This document shows, in pieces, positions 6,758-6,874 of a DNA stretch of 6,874 nucleotides. Source of the DNA: an uncultured Verrucomicrobiota bacterium (lineage in GTDB: Bacteria; Verrucomicrobiota; Verrucomicrobiia; Limisphaerales; UBA9464); the NCBI GenBank assembly GCA_903925515.1, contig CAIYFP010000329.1, positions 1 through 6,874 of the forward strand, in the 5' to 3' direction. The number at the start of each line of letters is the position of its first letter. The stretch's first letter is position 1. The notes beneath the pieces were generated by a model that did not search any database, was not told the origin of the DNA, and was given only the letters and a program-made list of their open reading frames with translations. The translations under genes and the position numbers were made by a program.

Positions 6758-6778
6758 AGGGCGTCGCGAAGGCAACAC

Positions 6779-6813
6779 GCCCGGGCGCCGCCCACGGGGG
6801 TCGCCGCCCGGGC
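6779..6813 (+). terminator. GC-rich hairpin after the PEP-CTERM gene, possible terminator
   Basis: GCCCGGGCG (6779-6787) pairs perfectly with CGCCCGGGC (6805-6813); the 17-nt interior can form a further CCC/GGG pairing. It begins 21 nt past the stop codon, the expected place for an operon terminator. There is no T tract on either side, so it may instead assist Rho-dependent termination or protect the mRNA 3' end. Each arm also contains the self-complementary octamer GCCCGGGC. The remaining bases to 6874 show no gene. Confidence 0.4.
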
Positions 6814-6874
6814 TCCCCTGATCCCCGCGTAAGCCGTTCTTGAGCCAAGCCCACTCCCACAGCGGCCGATGCCA

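Overview
The window is high-GC bacterial DNA. Its gene content points to the Verrucomicrobiota or a close relative in the PVC group. This is an inference from protein families, not from a marker gene. The cues are a large secreted multi-LamG protein ending in a short C-terminal module typical of that phylum, a pseudopilin-like protein with a prepilin N-terminus and the H-X9-DG motif, and a PEP-CTERM surface protein. No rRNA, tRNA, CRISPR array, transposase or phage gene is visible.

Layout. The left edge (1-160, minus strand) holds the N-terminal part of an unidentified exported protein. A clean intrinsic terminator (226-262) separates it from the next gene upstream on the same strand, a 914-residue protein with three LamG domains (287-3031). 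A short divergent intergenic region (3032-3158) with an AT-richer island leads rightward into the H-X9-DG prepilin-like gene (3159-4043). A roughly 310-base gap (4044-4355) follows. It has no convincing gene but contains a tandem TGTCAC repeat with an 11-bp period that resembles an OmpR/PhoB-family operator. Next is a compact two-component system in kinase-first order: a two-TM histidine kinase (4356-5321) overlapping by 8 nt an OmpR-family response regulator (5314-6021). Fifty-eight bases later comes a 225-residue PEP-CTERM protein (6080-6757). The window ends in about 117 non-coding bases with a strong GC hairpin.

How the parts may work together. The kinase and regulator are almost certainly a cognate pair made from one mRNA. 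The PEP-CTERM gene is close enough, with no obvious terminator between, to be co-transcribed or controlled by them. The LamG protein, the pseudopilin-like protein, the PEP-CTERM protein and the left-edge fragment are all predicted to leave the cytoplasm, so the window reads as an envelope or surface-protein neighbourhood. The sequence does not show that they form one functional system. I see no clear evidence of an entirely new system. The most testable leads are the Pho-box-like repeat upstream of the kinase and the altered ATP-binding motif of the kinase.
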